From Spirochaetales bacterium (GTDB lineage Bacteria > Spirochaetota > Spirochaetia > SZUA-6): 10,108 bases of DNA. Each line of letters begins with the position of its first letter. Within the stretch, counting starts at the first letter, position 1. The notes under the pieces were generated by a model. It was given only the letters and a program-made list of their open reading frames with translations, searched no databases and was not told where the DNA came from. The stretch lies in assembly GCA_003233545.1 (NCBI GenBank), contig QILZ01000010.1:1-10108 (forward strand), in the 5' to 3' direction. Both the position numbers and the translations under genes were made by a program. Below are positions 1 to 4,963 of this stretch, one piece after another.

Positions 1-337
1 TCCCTGGCAATCTGGACAGCAGGTGCCGCAATAAACCCCAGGGAGAGGAAGATAAAAACAGGATAGTAACTTATGGGCAGTCCTATAAACAGGGCGATCC
101 AGCTTAATACAATAAGCTTAACAATAACATGCCATGCAGGCACGACTGCTATAACAGCCCCGGCAGCAAGCGTGCCCAGTACTATATAGACAATGTACAG
201 TGATTCCAAACCACCGCTTAAGTAACTCTGAACAATAATACCGGCTGCAAGAAACATGGCAAGAATGAAAAAGCTCAAGACATTAAACTGAAAATCCTTC
301 CATATATAAGGTTACTCTGTTTTAGTTCTAATTTCAT
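1..337 (-). CDS. Integral membrane protein, partial at the left edge, apparent one-base frameshift near its start
   Basis: The ATG at 337 overlaps the TGA of the GntR gene (ATGA), the usual coupling of a YtrA-type regulator to the gene it controls. From that ATG the frame gives MKLELKQSN and reaches a TGA after 20 codons. The adjacent frame, open from 311 to base 1, encodes a convincing polytopic protein with hydrophobic runs such as VLSFFILAMFLAAGIIVQ and LYIVYIVLGTLAAGAVIAV. Restoring one C in the CC at 311-310 would join the halves as KQSNPYIWKDFQFNVL. Either the gene is newly broken or the base is a sequencing error. If the frame is real as written, translation would have to begin at the TTG at 278 or the ATG at 257, neither with a clear ribosome site. 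The family is not recognised. The role, presumably membrane or transport linked to the repressor, is inferred from position only. Confidence 0.6.
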
Positions 338-720
338 GCATTAAACTCCTTTAAATACCCGATTACCTCGTTTAAAGAAAATCCGTACGAGGCCGTTTTT
401 GTAATAAATGATTTTGCCAGTTCACTTAAGATCTTCTCCCTTTCCACATCTGTAAGGGTTACCTGTTTGTCACTGACAAAGGTGCCTGTTCCCTGCTGGC
501 TTGTTGCGATGCCCCGGATTTCAAGTTCATTATACGCTTTTGCAACGGTGTTAGGGTTTACCTGTAAAGATACGGCAAGGCTTCGTACGGTAGGGAGCTG
601 ATCCCCGGTTGTGAGCCGCCCGTCTGCAATTGCCAGTTCTACCTGAAGTATTATCTGTTTATAGAAGGGAACTCCGCTTCCCGGATCGAGTGAAAACCGA
701 AGAACGTTTTCCGAACTCAA
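334..720 (-). CDS. GntR-family transcriptional regulator, YtrA subfamily
   Basis: This 128-residue DNA-binding repressor has the compact YtrA architecture. A winged helix-turn-helix occupies about residues 10-83 (VPFYKQIILQVELAIADGRL, then LPTVRSLAVSLQVNPNTVAK and the wing GTGTFVSD). It is followed by only a short helical tail of about 45 residues for dimerisation, with no large effector domain. The start is TTG at 720, because a perfect AAGGAG lies 7 bases upstream on the minus strand and no ATG fits. Its stop overlaps the start of a membrane protein, the classic YtrA arrangement in which the regulator heads an operon of membrane or ABC genes. Palindromes over its promoter at 836-866 suggest autoregulation. 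The family call is firm; the inducer and the function of the operon are unknown. Confidence 0.93.
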   Translation of the reverse strand: MSSENVLRFSLDPGSGVPFYKQIILQVELAIADGRLTTGDQLPTVRSLAVSLQVNPNTVAKAYNELEIRGIATSQQGTGTFVSDKQVTLTDVEREKILSELAKSFITKTASYGFSLNEVIGYLKEFNA

Positions 721-835
721 AAACCCTCTCCTTCGTATTAAAGAATACGTTTAACATTATACGTTATTCGCGCGGCGCAAGTCCCTGACCGGCAGCCCGG
801 CTGCAAACCCTGACCGCAAGCCGTAATGTCAAACA

Positions 836-866
836 ATTGTATTAATGTACTAATACAATATTAGTA
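836..866. promoter_or_regulatory. Interlocking palindromes, candidate GntR operator
   Basis: Two perfect inverted repeats overlap. ATTGTATTA (836-844) pairs with TAATACAAT (851-859) across six bases, and TACTAAT (848-854) pairs with ATTAGTA (860-866) across five. TAATACAAT also recurs directly at 867-875, sixteen bases downstream of its first copy. The cluster covers the -10 box and start region of the GntR promoter, as expected of an autoregulatory site for a dimeric GntR protein. The binding assignment is inference. Confidence 0.6.
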
Positions 867-890
867 TAATACAATTTATCCTTATGTCAA
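863..890 (-). promoter_or_regulatory. Sigma-70-type promoter of the GntR operon
   Basis: On the minus strand TTGACA (890-885) and TATACT (868-863) are separated by 16 bases, a near-consensus promoter. Transcription would begin around 856, leaving a leader of about 135 bases before the TTG start. The -10 box overlaps the palindromes at 836-866, so a bound repressor would block it. Confidence 0.65.
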
Positions 891-984
891 CAGAATTCCT
901 GTTTTTTTCACTTTTCCCTGCAAGTTCTTCCACCTTTGCAGCCCGCTTTCTGCACGCAGTTTAAGTGAATCAACAATACTCAAA

Positions 985-1213
985 ATCGATGCAAGATTTT
1001 TTCCGTCAGACGCAGTTATACTGTTATGGAACCTGGCAAGGATGAGACTTCTGCTTTATTATCTGTTTGAGCTGCCACCTAAGTTTTTTCCTTCCCTTCT
1101 TTATGGTTCGCTGACTTATCTTTTGCCCAAAGCACCGTTATTACACCATAGAAAGAACACCAGGTTTTATTTATAAAAGCATTGCCAAAGAAGGAATCGA
1201 AATTAAGTGGTGA
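985..1213 (+). pseudogene. Eroded minimal nucleotidyltransferase (MNT antitoxin-type) remnant
   Basis: MNT proteins pair with HEPN proteins in toxin-antitoxin modules, where the MNT can adenylylate and silence the HEPN partner. Two pieces are visible in different frames. Around 985-1045, DARFFPSDAVIL is followed by bases that read as YGT and LAR with indels, like the N-terminal strand and GSxARG motif of MNT domains. From 1115 the clean frame CPKHRYYTIERTPGFIYKSI, then AKEGIEIKW and a TGA at 1211-1213, resembles the conserved MNT tail (TPGxIYxxAxxEG). The stop overlaps the GTG of the following HEPN remnant (GTGA), as in intact MNT-HEPN pairs. The middle, including the SDxD metal-binding motif, is unreadable. 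The tail and linkage are moderately convincing, the N-terminal part weak. Confidence 0.45.
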
Positions 1214-1299
1214 GTAATTATAAATTGTGGATGGATAGAGCTACAAGCTCTTTAAAATTGGCAAGCATAAAAAAAGAAACTGAAATATATTATTATGAA
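1207..1299 (+). pseudogene. HEPN-domain protein, N-terminal fragment fused to IstB tail
   Basis: The frame starting at GTG 1207 (or GTG 1210) begins VSNYKLWMDRATSSLKLASI, followed by KKETEIYYYE. This matches the first helix of HEPN proteins, which typically start with a YxxWxxRAxxDLxxAxxL pattern and an aromatic (Y)YE before the helix carrying AEKALK. Here the match stops at about codon 31 and the frame continues into IstB sequence, so the catalytic RxxxxH region is missing. The start overlaps the stop of the MNT remnant upstream. The 78-residue ORF at 1207-1443 is therefore a chimera of two unrelated genes, not a real small protein. The break point near 1294-1299 probably marks an IS insertion followed by deletion. 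Confidence 0.6.
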
Positions 1300-1460
1300 C
1301 ATTCCAGTATTACGCTAACGAGTAATCTGCCATTTTCCGGGTGGGAAAGTATATTCAAGAATCCTATGACAACGGCAGCAGCAATTGATCGTCTTGTGCA
1401 TCATAGTATTATTCTGGAGCTTATATTCCGAGTTATCGGTTAGAACATGCTAAGAAATGA
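1294..1460 (+). pseudogene. istB: IS21-family IstB-like helper ATPase, C-terminal fragment with a frameshift
   Basis: Residues SSITLTSNLPFSGWESIF, then KNPMTTAAAIDRLVHHSIIL, match the C-terminal AAA+ part of IstB, including the sensor-like TSN and the conserved AIxDRLxHHS block. IstB assists the IstA transposase of IS21 elements. After LEL the frame runs to a TAG at 1441. The adjacent frame from 1425 gives IPSYRLEHAKK with a TGA at 1458-1460, which is the normal IstB ending, so one base (an A near 1423) has been lost. The Walker A and B regions and all of IstA are absent. The fragment is fused upstream to a HEPN gene start, so it is a dead IS relic. Confidence 0.85.
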
Positions 1461-1718
1461 TAGTTGTGTATGAACCATGAAATAACTCTTTCGAGGATTA
1501 CCTGTACGCAATCTTTGGAAGTCAGTTGGTATGTTATAGATACCCCCTGGAAAACAGGAAAAATAGTTGACGCTAATCATTTAAGTTTCATATTTAATTG
1601 CAAAAAAAGTGTAGTGAGTATAAAATAATTGTAAAACTGCTCAAAAGATCGTTATACTGCCTTGCATTATATCGTAATTTGTGTTACAGTAATGTATGTT
1701 ACTGTAGGATGGTTGTAA
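1461..1718. other. Non-coding stretch between the IS21 relic and the ATPase gene
   Basis: No coding frame is supported. The first part probably includes the old right end of the IS21 element; an A/C-rich block around 1541-1572 is suggestive but no matching inverted end exists in the window. The last 150 bases are AT-rich. A possible weak promoter for the ATPase gene is TTGCAT, 17 bases, then TACAGT, ending inside the inverted repeat at 1685-1706. I do not see a second attC-like site here. Confidence 0.4.
1685..1706. repeat. Perfect 8-bp inverted repeat just upstream of the ATPase gene
   Basis: TACAGTAA (1685-1692) and TTACTGTA (1699-1706) are exact inverse complements around a six-base spacer. 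The repeat ends 12 bases before the ATG at 1719 and abuts the ribosome site AGGA. It could be an operator or a hairpin masking translation initiation. Either reading is inference. Confidence 0.55.
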
Positions 1719-3041
1719 ATGAAATTCTATGCAAGAGAAAATGAATTAGGATTATTAGAAAAACAGTATAAAGCAACAGAAAACAGTTCAACTATGGCTG
1801 TAATAACAGGCAGAAGACGTATTGGCAAGACTTCATTAGCCATAAAATATGCCAAAGAGAAAGCAAGCCTCTATTTATTTATTTCAAAAAAATCTGAAGT
1901 ATTGTTATGTAACGAGTTTATTCAAGCAATAAAAGAAAAGTTCCAAATCCCAATAATTGGAGAAATTAAATATTTTAAATCTATTTTCCAGCTTATTATG
2001 GAAATAGGAAAAACTCAGAAATTTGTAGTCATAATAGATGAATTTCAGGAATTTTATAATATTAATCCATCTGTTTATTCAGATATACAGAATATATGGG
2101 ATCAATATAAAAATGAATCAAATGTCCATATGATTTTTATAGGATCAATATATTCATTAATGACAAAAATATTTCAGAACAGTAAAGAACCATTGTTTGG
2201 CCGAGCGGATAATGTTATATATCTAAAAGCATTTTCTCCAAAAATAATAAAACAGATATTAATAGATAATGATTCATATACAATTAATAATTTATTCATT
2301 AATTATTTGATAACCGGTGGCGTTCCCCGCTATCAAGAGATACTAACTAAGAACAGGAAATTCACAAAAAGTGGTATAATAAATTTTTACTTTGATAAAG
2401 ACTCAGCATTCATTGAGGAAGGTAAAACGATTCTTATTGAAGAATTTGGAAAAGATTATGGAACATATTTTTCAATTTTAGAATTATTATCAGAAGGTAG
2501 AACATCTAGAAGCGAAATTGAATCTATTCTTGAAAAGGATATCGGTGGATATTTGGATAAATTGGAATCAGATTATGATATTATTTCCAAACATAAGCCA
2601 ATAGGATCAAAACCAACTGGTAGAATTCAAAAATATTATATCAAGGATAACTTTTTAAAATTCTGGTTTCGATTTGTATATAGATTCAGAACAGCTGTTG
2701 AGAATGAAAATTTTGAATACATTAAACAAGTACTGGATAAGAATTTAAATACATACAGCGGCCCTATCTTAGAAAAGCTATACCATGAAATATTCAAAGA
2801 GAAAAAAGTATATAATCAAATAGGGAATTATTGGGAAAAAGGAAATAAAAACGAAATTGATCTTGTAGCAGTTAATGATTTGAACAAAGAAATGTTAATC
2901 TGCGAGATAAAATTAAATAAAAGCAAAATTAGCAAAAATGTACTAATCTCAAAATCAGAAAAACTAATTAAGAAGTATAATAATTATTCGATTAAATACT
3001 TATTTCTTGGAATGGAAGATTTGGATGTATATATTAAATAA
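1719..3041 (+). CDS. ATP-binding protein of the ATPase_2/DUF234 type with PD-(D/E)XK-like C-terminus
   Basis: This is a complete 440-residue STAND/AAA-like ATPase. Walker A is GRRRIGKTS at 31-39 and Walker B is FVVIIDEFQE at 102-111. IFIGSIYSLM (139-148) and GRAD (161-164) are typical of ATPase_2 proteins, and GVPRYQ (201-206) marks the helical lid. Residues about 245-300 read as a winged helix. KYYIKDNFLKFWFRFVYRFR (305-324) opens the DUF234 part. D381, E396 and K398, in EIDLVAV and ICEIKLN, give the D-x(n)-ExK pattern of a PD-(D/E)XK nuclease fold, at the usual place for this family. The cellular role of the family is poorly known; proposals include mobile-element maintenance and defence. 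The gene is far more AT-rich than its neighbours, sits alone among broken toxin-antitoxin genes and is followed 8 bases later by an attC-like site, which suggests horizontal arrival. AGGA near 1706-1709 is the likely ribosome site. Confidence 0.92.
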   Translation: MKFYARENELGLLEKQYKATENSSTMAVITGRRRIGKTSLAIKYAKEKASLYLFISKKSEVLLCNEFIQAIKEKFQIPIIGEIKYFKSIFQLIMEIGKTQKFVVIIDEFQEFYNINPSVYSDIQNIWDQYKNESNVHMIFIGSIYSLMTKIFQNSKEPLFGRADNVIYLKAFSPKIIKQILIDNDSYTINNLFINYLITGGVPRYQEILTKNRKFTKSGIINFYFDKDSAFIEEGKTILIEEFGKDYGTYFSILELLSEGRTSRSEIESILEKDIGGYLDKLESDYDIISKHKPIGSKPTGRIQKYYIKDNFLKFWFRFVYRFRTAVENENFEYIKQVLDKNLNTYSGPILEKLYHEIFKEKKVYNQIGNYWEKGNKNEIDLVAVNDLNKEMLICEIKLNKSKISKNVLISKSEKLIKKYNNYSIKYLFLGMEDLDVYIK

Positions 3042-3048
3042 AATCCTG

Positions 3049-3125
3049 TATAACAAGTAAATGGACGGAGACGCCTTCTCGGTCGCTATGCTCCCTGCTA
3101 TGGCGCTCGTCATTTGGATGTTATA
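3049..3125 (+). other. attC-like integron recombination site
   Basis: TATAACA (3049-3055) and TGTTATA (3119-3125) are perfect inverse complements, equivalent to the R''/R' outer boxes (TAACA and GTTA). Inside lies AAATGGACG (3059-3067) against CGTCATTT (3108-3115), complementary except for one extra G. Next come AGACGCC (3069-3075) and GGCGCT (3102-3107), complementary except for one extra A. Single extrahelical bases on one arm are the hallmark by which IntI recognises the folded strand of attC. Unpaired triplets AGT and GGA separate the boxes like the unpaired central spacer. The length of 77 bases is in the normal range, and the site begins 8 bases after the ATPase stop, where cassette attC sites lie. 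No integrase gene is in the window. Confidence 0.7.
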
Positions 3126-3330
3126 TATAAAGGTATTTGGTTCTTATGTAAGAGGATAGGCCACGTCAGACAGTGATTTAGAATGTTATTGTTGAATTTA
3201 AAAGAAGGAAAAGTCTACTTGAACTTGTTGGAATAGAACAGGAATTAGAGGATGAACTAGAGGAATAAAGGTGGATTTACTTACGAAAGCATCCATAAGT
3301 CCATATTTAATCGGGAAAATAAAAGAAGCT
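3118..3330 (+). pseudogene. Second minimal nucleotidyltransferase (MNT), truncated, with a nonsense codon and two frameshifts
   Basis: Read across three frames, the region spells a near-complete MNT core. IKVFGSYVRG (3127-3156) is the GS motif strand. A TAG replaces a codon at 3157, then ATSDSDLD carries the metal-binding SDxD. After an extra base near 3182, VIVEFKRRKSLLELVGIEQE follows to 3244. A second one-base shift near 3258-3268 leads to KVDLLTKASISPYLIGKIKE, ending about 3327. The last segment is the typical VDLVTxxxLSPYLxxxI motif. The N-terminal 20 or so residues are missing, because coding sequence starts exactly at the attC-like cut point (G^TT at 3120/3121). The frames opened at 3271 on the plus strand and 3198-3521 on the minus strand are artefacts of this decay. 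Confidence 0.8.
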
Positions 3331-3394
3331 ACTAAAAATCTCTCACAGGAGTTTAAAGACAAGCACCCTACAATTCTCATGGAGAAAGATAGCC
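3325..3394 (+). pseudogene. HepT/DUF86 HEPN toxin, internal fragment
   Basis: EATKNLSQEFKDKHPTI (3325-3375) followed, after an extra base, by WRKIA (3380-3394) matches the conserved middle of DUF86 proteins, usually GEAAKNLSxEFKxKxPEIPWRKIAGMRD. DUF86 HEPN proteins are RNases or toxins partnered by MNT proteins. The fragment is joined in frame to the MNT tail before it, with the shared Glu-Ala at the joint, so an internal deletion fused the two genes. The catalytic RxxxxH that should follow is absent, and RelE-like sequence begins instead. Confidence 0.65.
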
Positions 3395-3542
3395 AAGGAT
3401 ATAAATGTCGAGGGGAATTCCCAGTGGACAGGAAAGGTATCGCCTGCGACAGGGACGATGCCGGATCGTCTATTCGATTCAGGATGATCAACTTACTGTA
3501 TGGATCGTGAAAATTAATCACCGAAAAGATGTTTATCGCTAA
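3390..3542 (+). pseudogene. RelE/ParE-type toxin, C-terminal fragment
   Basis: From 3423 a clean frame reads SGQERYRLRQGRCRIVYSIQ, then DDQLTVWIVKINHRKDVYR, ending in TAA at 3540-3542. This is the C-terminal half of a RelE-family mRNA interferase: the YRxRxGxYRIVY strand, the VxIxxIxHRKDVYR strand and the final arginine. Upstream, IAKDINVEG (about 3389-3415, another frame) may be its preceding loop, with a one-base shift before the SGQ. The usual start and the first roughly 40 residues are gone. No RelB-type antitoxin is recognisable. The call of a RelE relic is strong; where it begins is uncertain. Confidence 0.85.
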
Positions 3543-3589
3543 AGCGAACTTGTCACTTAACTTTATAGTCGATACAAAGCTTCCATAAA

Positions 3590-3609
3590 GGCTTCATTTC
3601 CATGAAACC
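3590..3609 (-). terminator. Possible weak terminator of the LacI gene
   Basis: On the minus strand GGTTTCAT and ATGAAGCC pair as an 8-bp stem (one G-U) around GGAA, starting 15 bases after the LacI stop. It is followed by CTTTATGG, so the U-tract is short and termination may be poor. Confidence 0.4.
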
Positions 3610-3623
3610 CCGTTATTATACTT

Positions 3624-4628
3624 TTAACTCAGTTTTCGGCAGGAATACCTTATAGAAAGGTGTGTGGGAAGAATTATCTGACTTTTTGGCTGGTTCTTAT
3701 TTTTCATCTGTTCTATGAGAAGTGTAACAGCTTTTTCAGCTAGTCCTGCTGCAGGAAGATTCATTGTTGTAAGAGGCGGCTGCTGATAACGCGAAAATAA
3801 ATCATCGTCGAACCCTATAATCGACATATCTTTCGGAATAGAAAACCCTGCATCCTTTATAGCCTGAATAGCGCCGTATGCGATTAAATCATTGCCGGCA
3901 AAAACCGCCGTAGGTTTGTCTTTTAAAGAAAGAAGTTTCTGCATCGCCATATACCCGCTTTCTTCCGAAAAATTTCCCTGTACAATATAATCTTCTCTTA
4001 CGGGAATTTCGTTTTCTATCAGAGCCTTTTTATACCCTTCGAGCCTGTTTTTTACAGCATAATAAGCAAGGGGTCCGTGTATAATCATCGAGATTTTTTT
4101 GTGGCCGAGATTGGCCAGGTAATTAACAACCTCACCGGCAGCGGAAAAATTATCAATATCCACTTGGGCAATATTCTTATTCTCCATCTTCCCGATGACA
4201 ACAAGAGGAAAATCTTCAGCTATCAAACCTAACAGGCCTTTATCCCGGTAATAGGTATTAACAAGGATGATTCCATCTATTTTATTTTTTCTGGCAAGCT
4301 GCAGATAATCCGCCTCCCCTATTTTAACAGGCTGCAGAATAAGTTGAAAGCGGTTTTTGTTAAGCGCCGGGGACATTCCTTCGATTATCCGCCTGATAAA
4401 TATCCCGGAAAACATAGACTGAGAATTACAGATAAAAAAACCGATATCTTTATACTTTATCATTGCAAGTTCACGGGCAACTTCATTAGGCATATAATTC
4501 AACTCGGCTTCTGCCTTTAATACCTTCTGCCTTGTTTCCTCCGATATCTGCTTACCGGGAGTATTATTCAGGACAAATGAAACGGTTGTTCTTGAAACAC
4601 CAGCTCTCCTCGCTTGAGATTCTTTTCT
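3624..4628 (-). CDS. LacI/GalR-family transcriptional regulator, 5' end apparently frameshifted
   Basis: This is a sugar-responsive repressor. The frame contains the LacI helix-turn-helix (ARRAGVSRTTVSFVLNN, then SEETRQKVLKAEAELNYMP for the rest of helix 3 and the hinge). A periplasmic-binding-protein-like effector domain follows: DIGFFICNSQ, IDGIILVNTYY, DIDNFSAAGEVVNYLANLGH, PTAVFAGNDLIAYGAIQAIK, MSIIGFDDD and the late PPLTTM. The in-frame open stretch begins at 4628 after a TGA (4631-4629), with no ATG, GTG or TTG before the TTG at 4502, which would delete the DNA-binding domain. A strong AAGGAGGG (4653-4646) followed by TTG at 4635 gives MLKKRIS in the neighbouring frame and then loses the frame just before ARRAGVS. 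The start of helix 1, with its usual Asp, is therefore missing. It lies downstream of the transporter, which it probably controls, and has its own promoter. Confidence 0.85.
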   Translation of the reverse strand, partial: RKESQARRAGVSRTTVSFVLNNTPGKQISEETRQKVLKAEAELNYMPNEVARELAMIKYKDIGFFICNSQSMFSGIFIRRIIEGMSPALNKNRFQLILQPVKIGEADYLQLARKNKIDGIILVNTYYRDKGLLGLIAEDFPLVVIGKMENKNIAQVDIDNFSAAGEVVNYLANLGHKKISMIIHGPLAYYAVKNRLEGYKKALIENEIPVREDYIVQGNFSEESGYMAMQKLLSLKDKPTAVFAGNDLIAYGAIQAIKDAGFSIPKDMSIIGFDDDLFSRYQQPPLTTMNLPAAGLAEKAVTLLIEQMKNKNQPKSQIILPTHLSIRYSCRKLS

Positions 4629-4635
4629 TCAGCAA

Positions 4636-4963
4636 AACCCGCCGGCCCTCCTTACTTATAGTGTTGCAGAGTAAGCTTAATGCACCATGTCGTTTTTTTT
4701 GGACTCTTAAATGAAAACCCGATATAGCGTATCTTCCTTCTTAATACATATACATCCGGCTGTTTAAAACCGGTCTAATAATCTCACATTCTCCGGCATC
4801 GAGTATCCGCCATACAAATATGCTAAATGAAGAGAAGGACGATGTCAATGATTAGCATAAAGATTTTCTGTTATTTCGGTAAATACCCGTAAACTTTGAG
4901 CTTTAAGTAATCGTTTTGTCAAGACACCCTGATGATAATGCGCCAAAGTGTATAGACAGGAAG
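4636..4963. other. Intergenic region between permease 2 and LacI gene
   Basis: It holds the LacI promoter, its leader with a strong AAGGAGGG at 4653-4646, and a small CCGG...CCGG stem at about 4763-4780 that lacks a U-tract. A minus-strand frame extends past the permease stop to 4845, but its upper half is a shadow of the permease gene and its end matches nothing I recognise. No terminator for the transporter operon is clear, so read-through into the LacI gene is possible. Confidence 0.45.
4820..4848 (-). promoter_or_regulatory. Promoter for the LacI gene
   Basis: TTGACA (4848-4843) and TAGCAT (4825-4820) lie 17 bases apart on the minus strand, about 180 bases before the LacI coding region. 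An inverted repeat TATGCTA/TAGCATA (4819-4825 and 4853-4859) brackets the promoter, one arm overlapping the -10 box. This suggests the regulator is transcribed separately from the transporter genes and may be autoregulated. Confidence 0.5.

Larger units (their letters stand above)
721..984. other. Leader and upstream region of the GntR operon, no gene
   Basis: The stretch contains the 5' leader of the GntR transcript, its promoter and operator palindromes. A small inverted repeat CGTATT/AATACG at 734-749 lies next to the ribosome site. Beyond 890 the sequence passes into eroded plus-strand coding material. A minus-strand frame ending at the TAA at 884-882 is open for nearly 60 codons, but it has no recognisable product and overlaps the promoter, so it is not called. 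Confidence 0.5.

Noticed and set aside
882..1058. Minus-strand open frame of nearly 60 codons ending before the GntR promoter
   Set aside because: It has a plausible coding appearance (KNLASILSIVDSLKLRAES) but no recognised family or start, overlaps the -35 box and lies opposite the MNT remnant.
1461..1718. A second attC-like site upstream of the ATPase gene
   Set aside because: GTTATA-type boxes occur at about 1532 and 1652, but no complementary partner with matching inner boxes was found.
3271..3510. Plus-strand ORF of 79 residues as a real gene
   Set aside because: It is a chance concatenation of an MNT tail, a DUF86 fragment and out-of-frame RelE sequence; the true RelE frame is shifted by one base.
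3198..3521. Minus-strand ORF of 107 residues
   Set aside because: It lies antisense to recognisable MNT, DUF86 and RelE remnants and has no homology I recognise; it is an artefact of decayed sequence.
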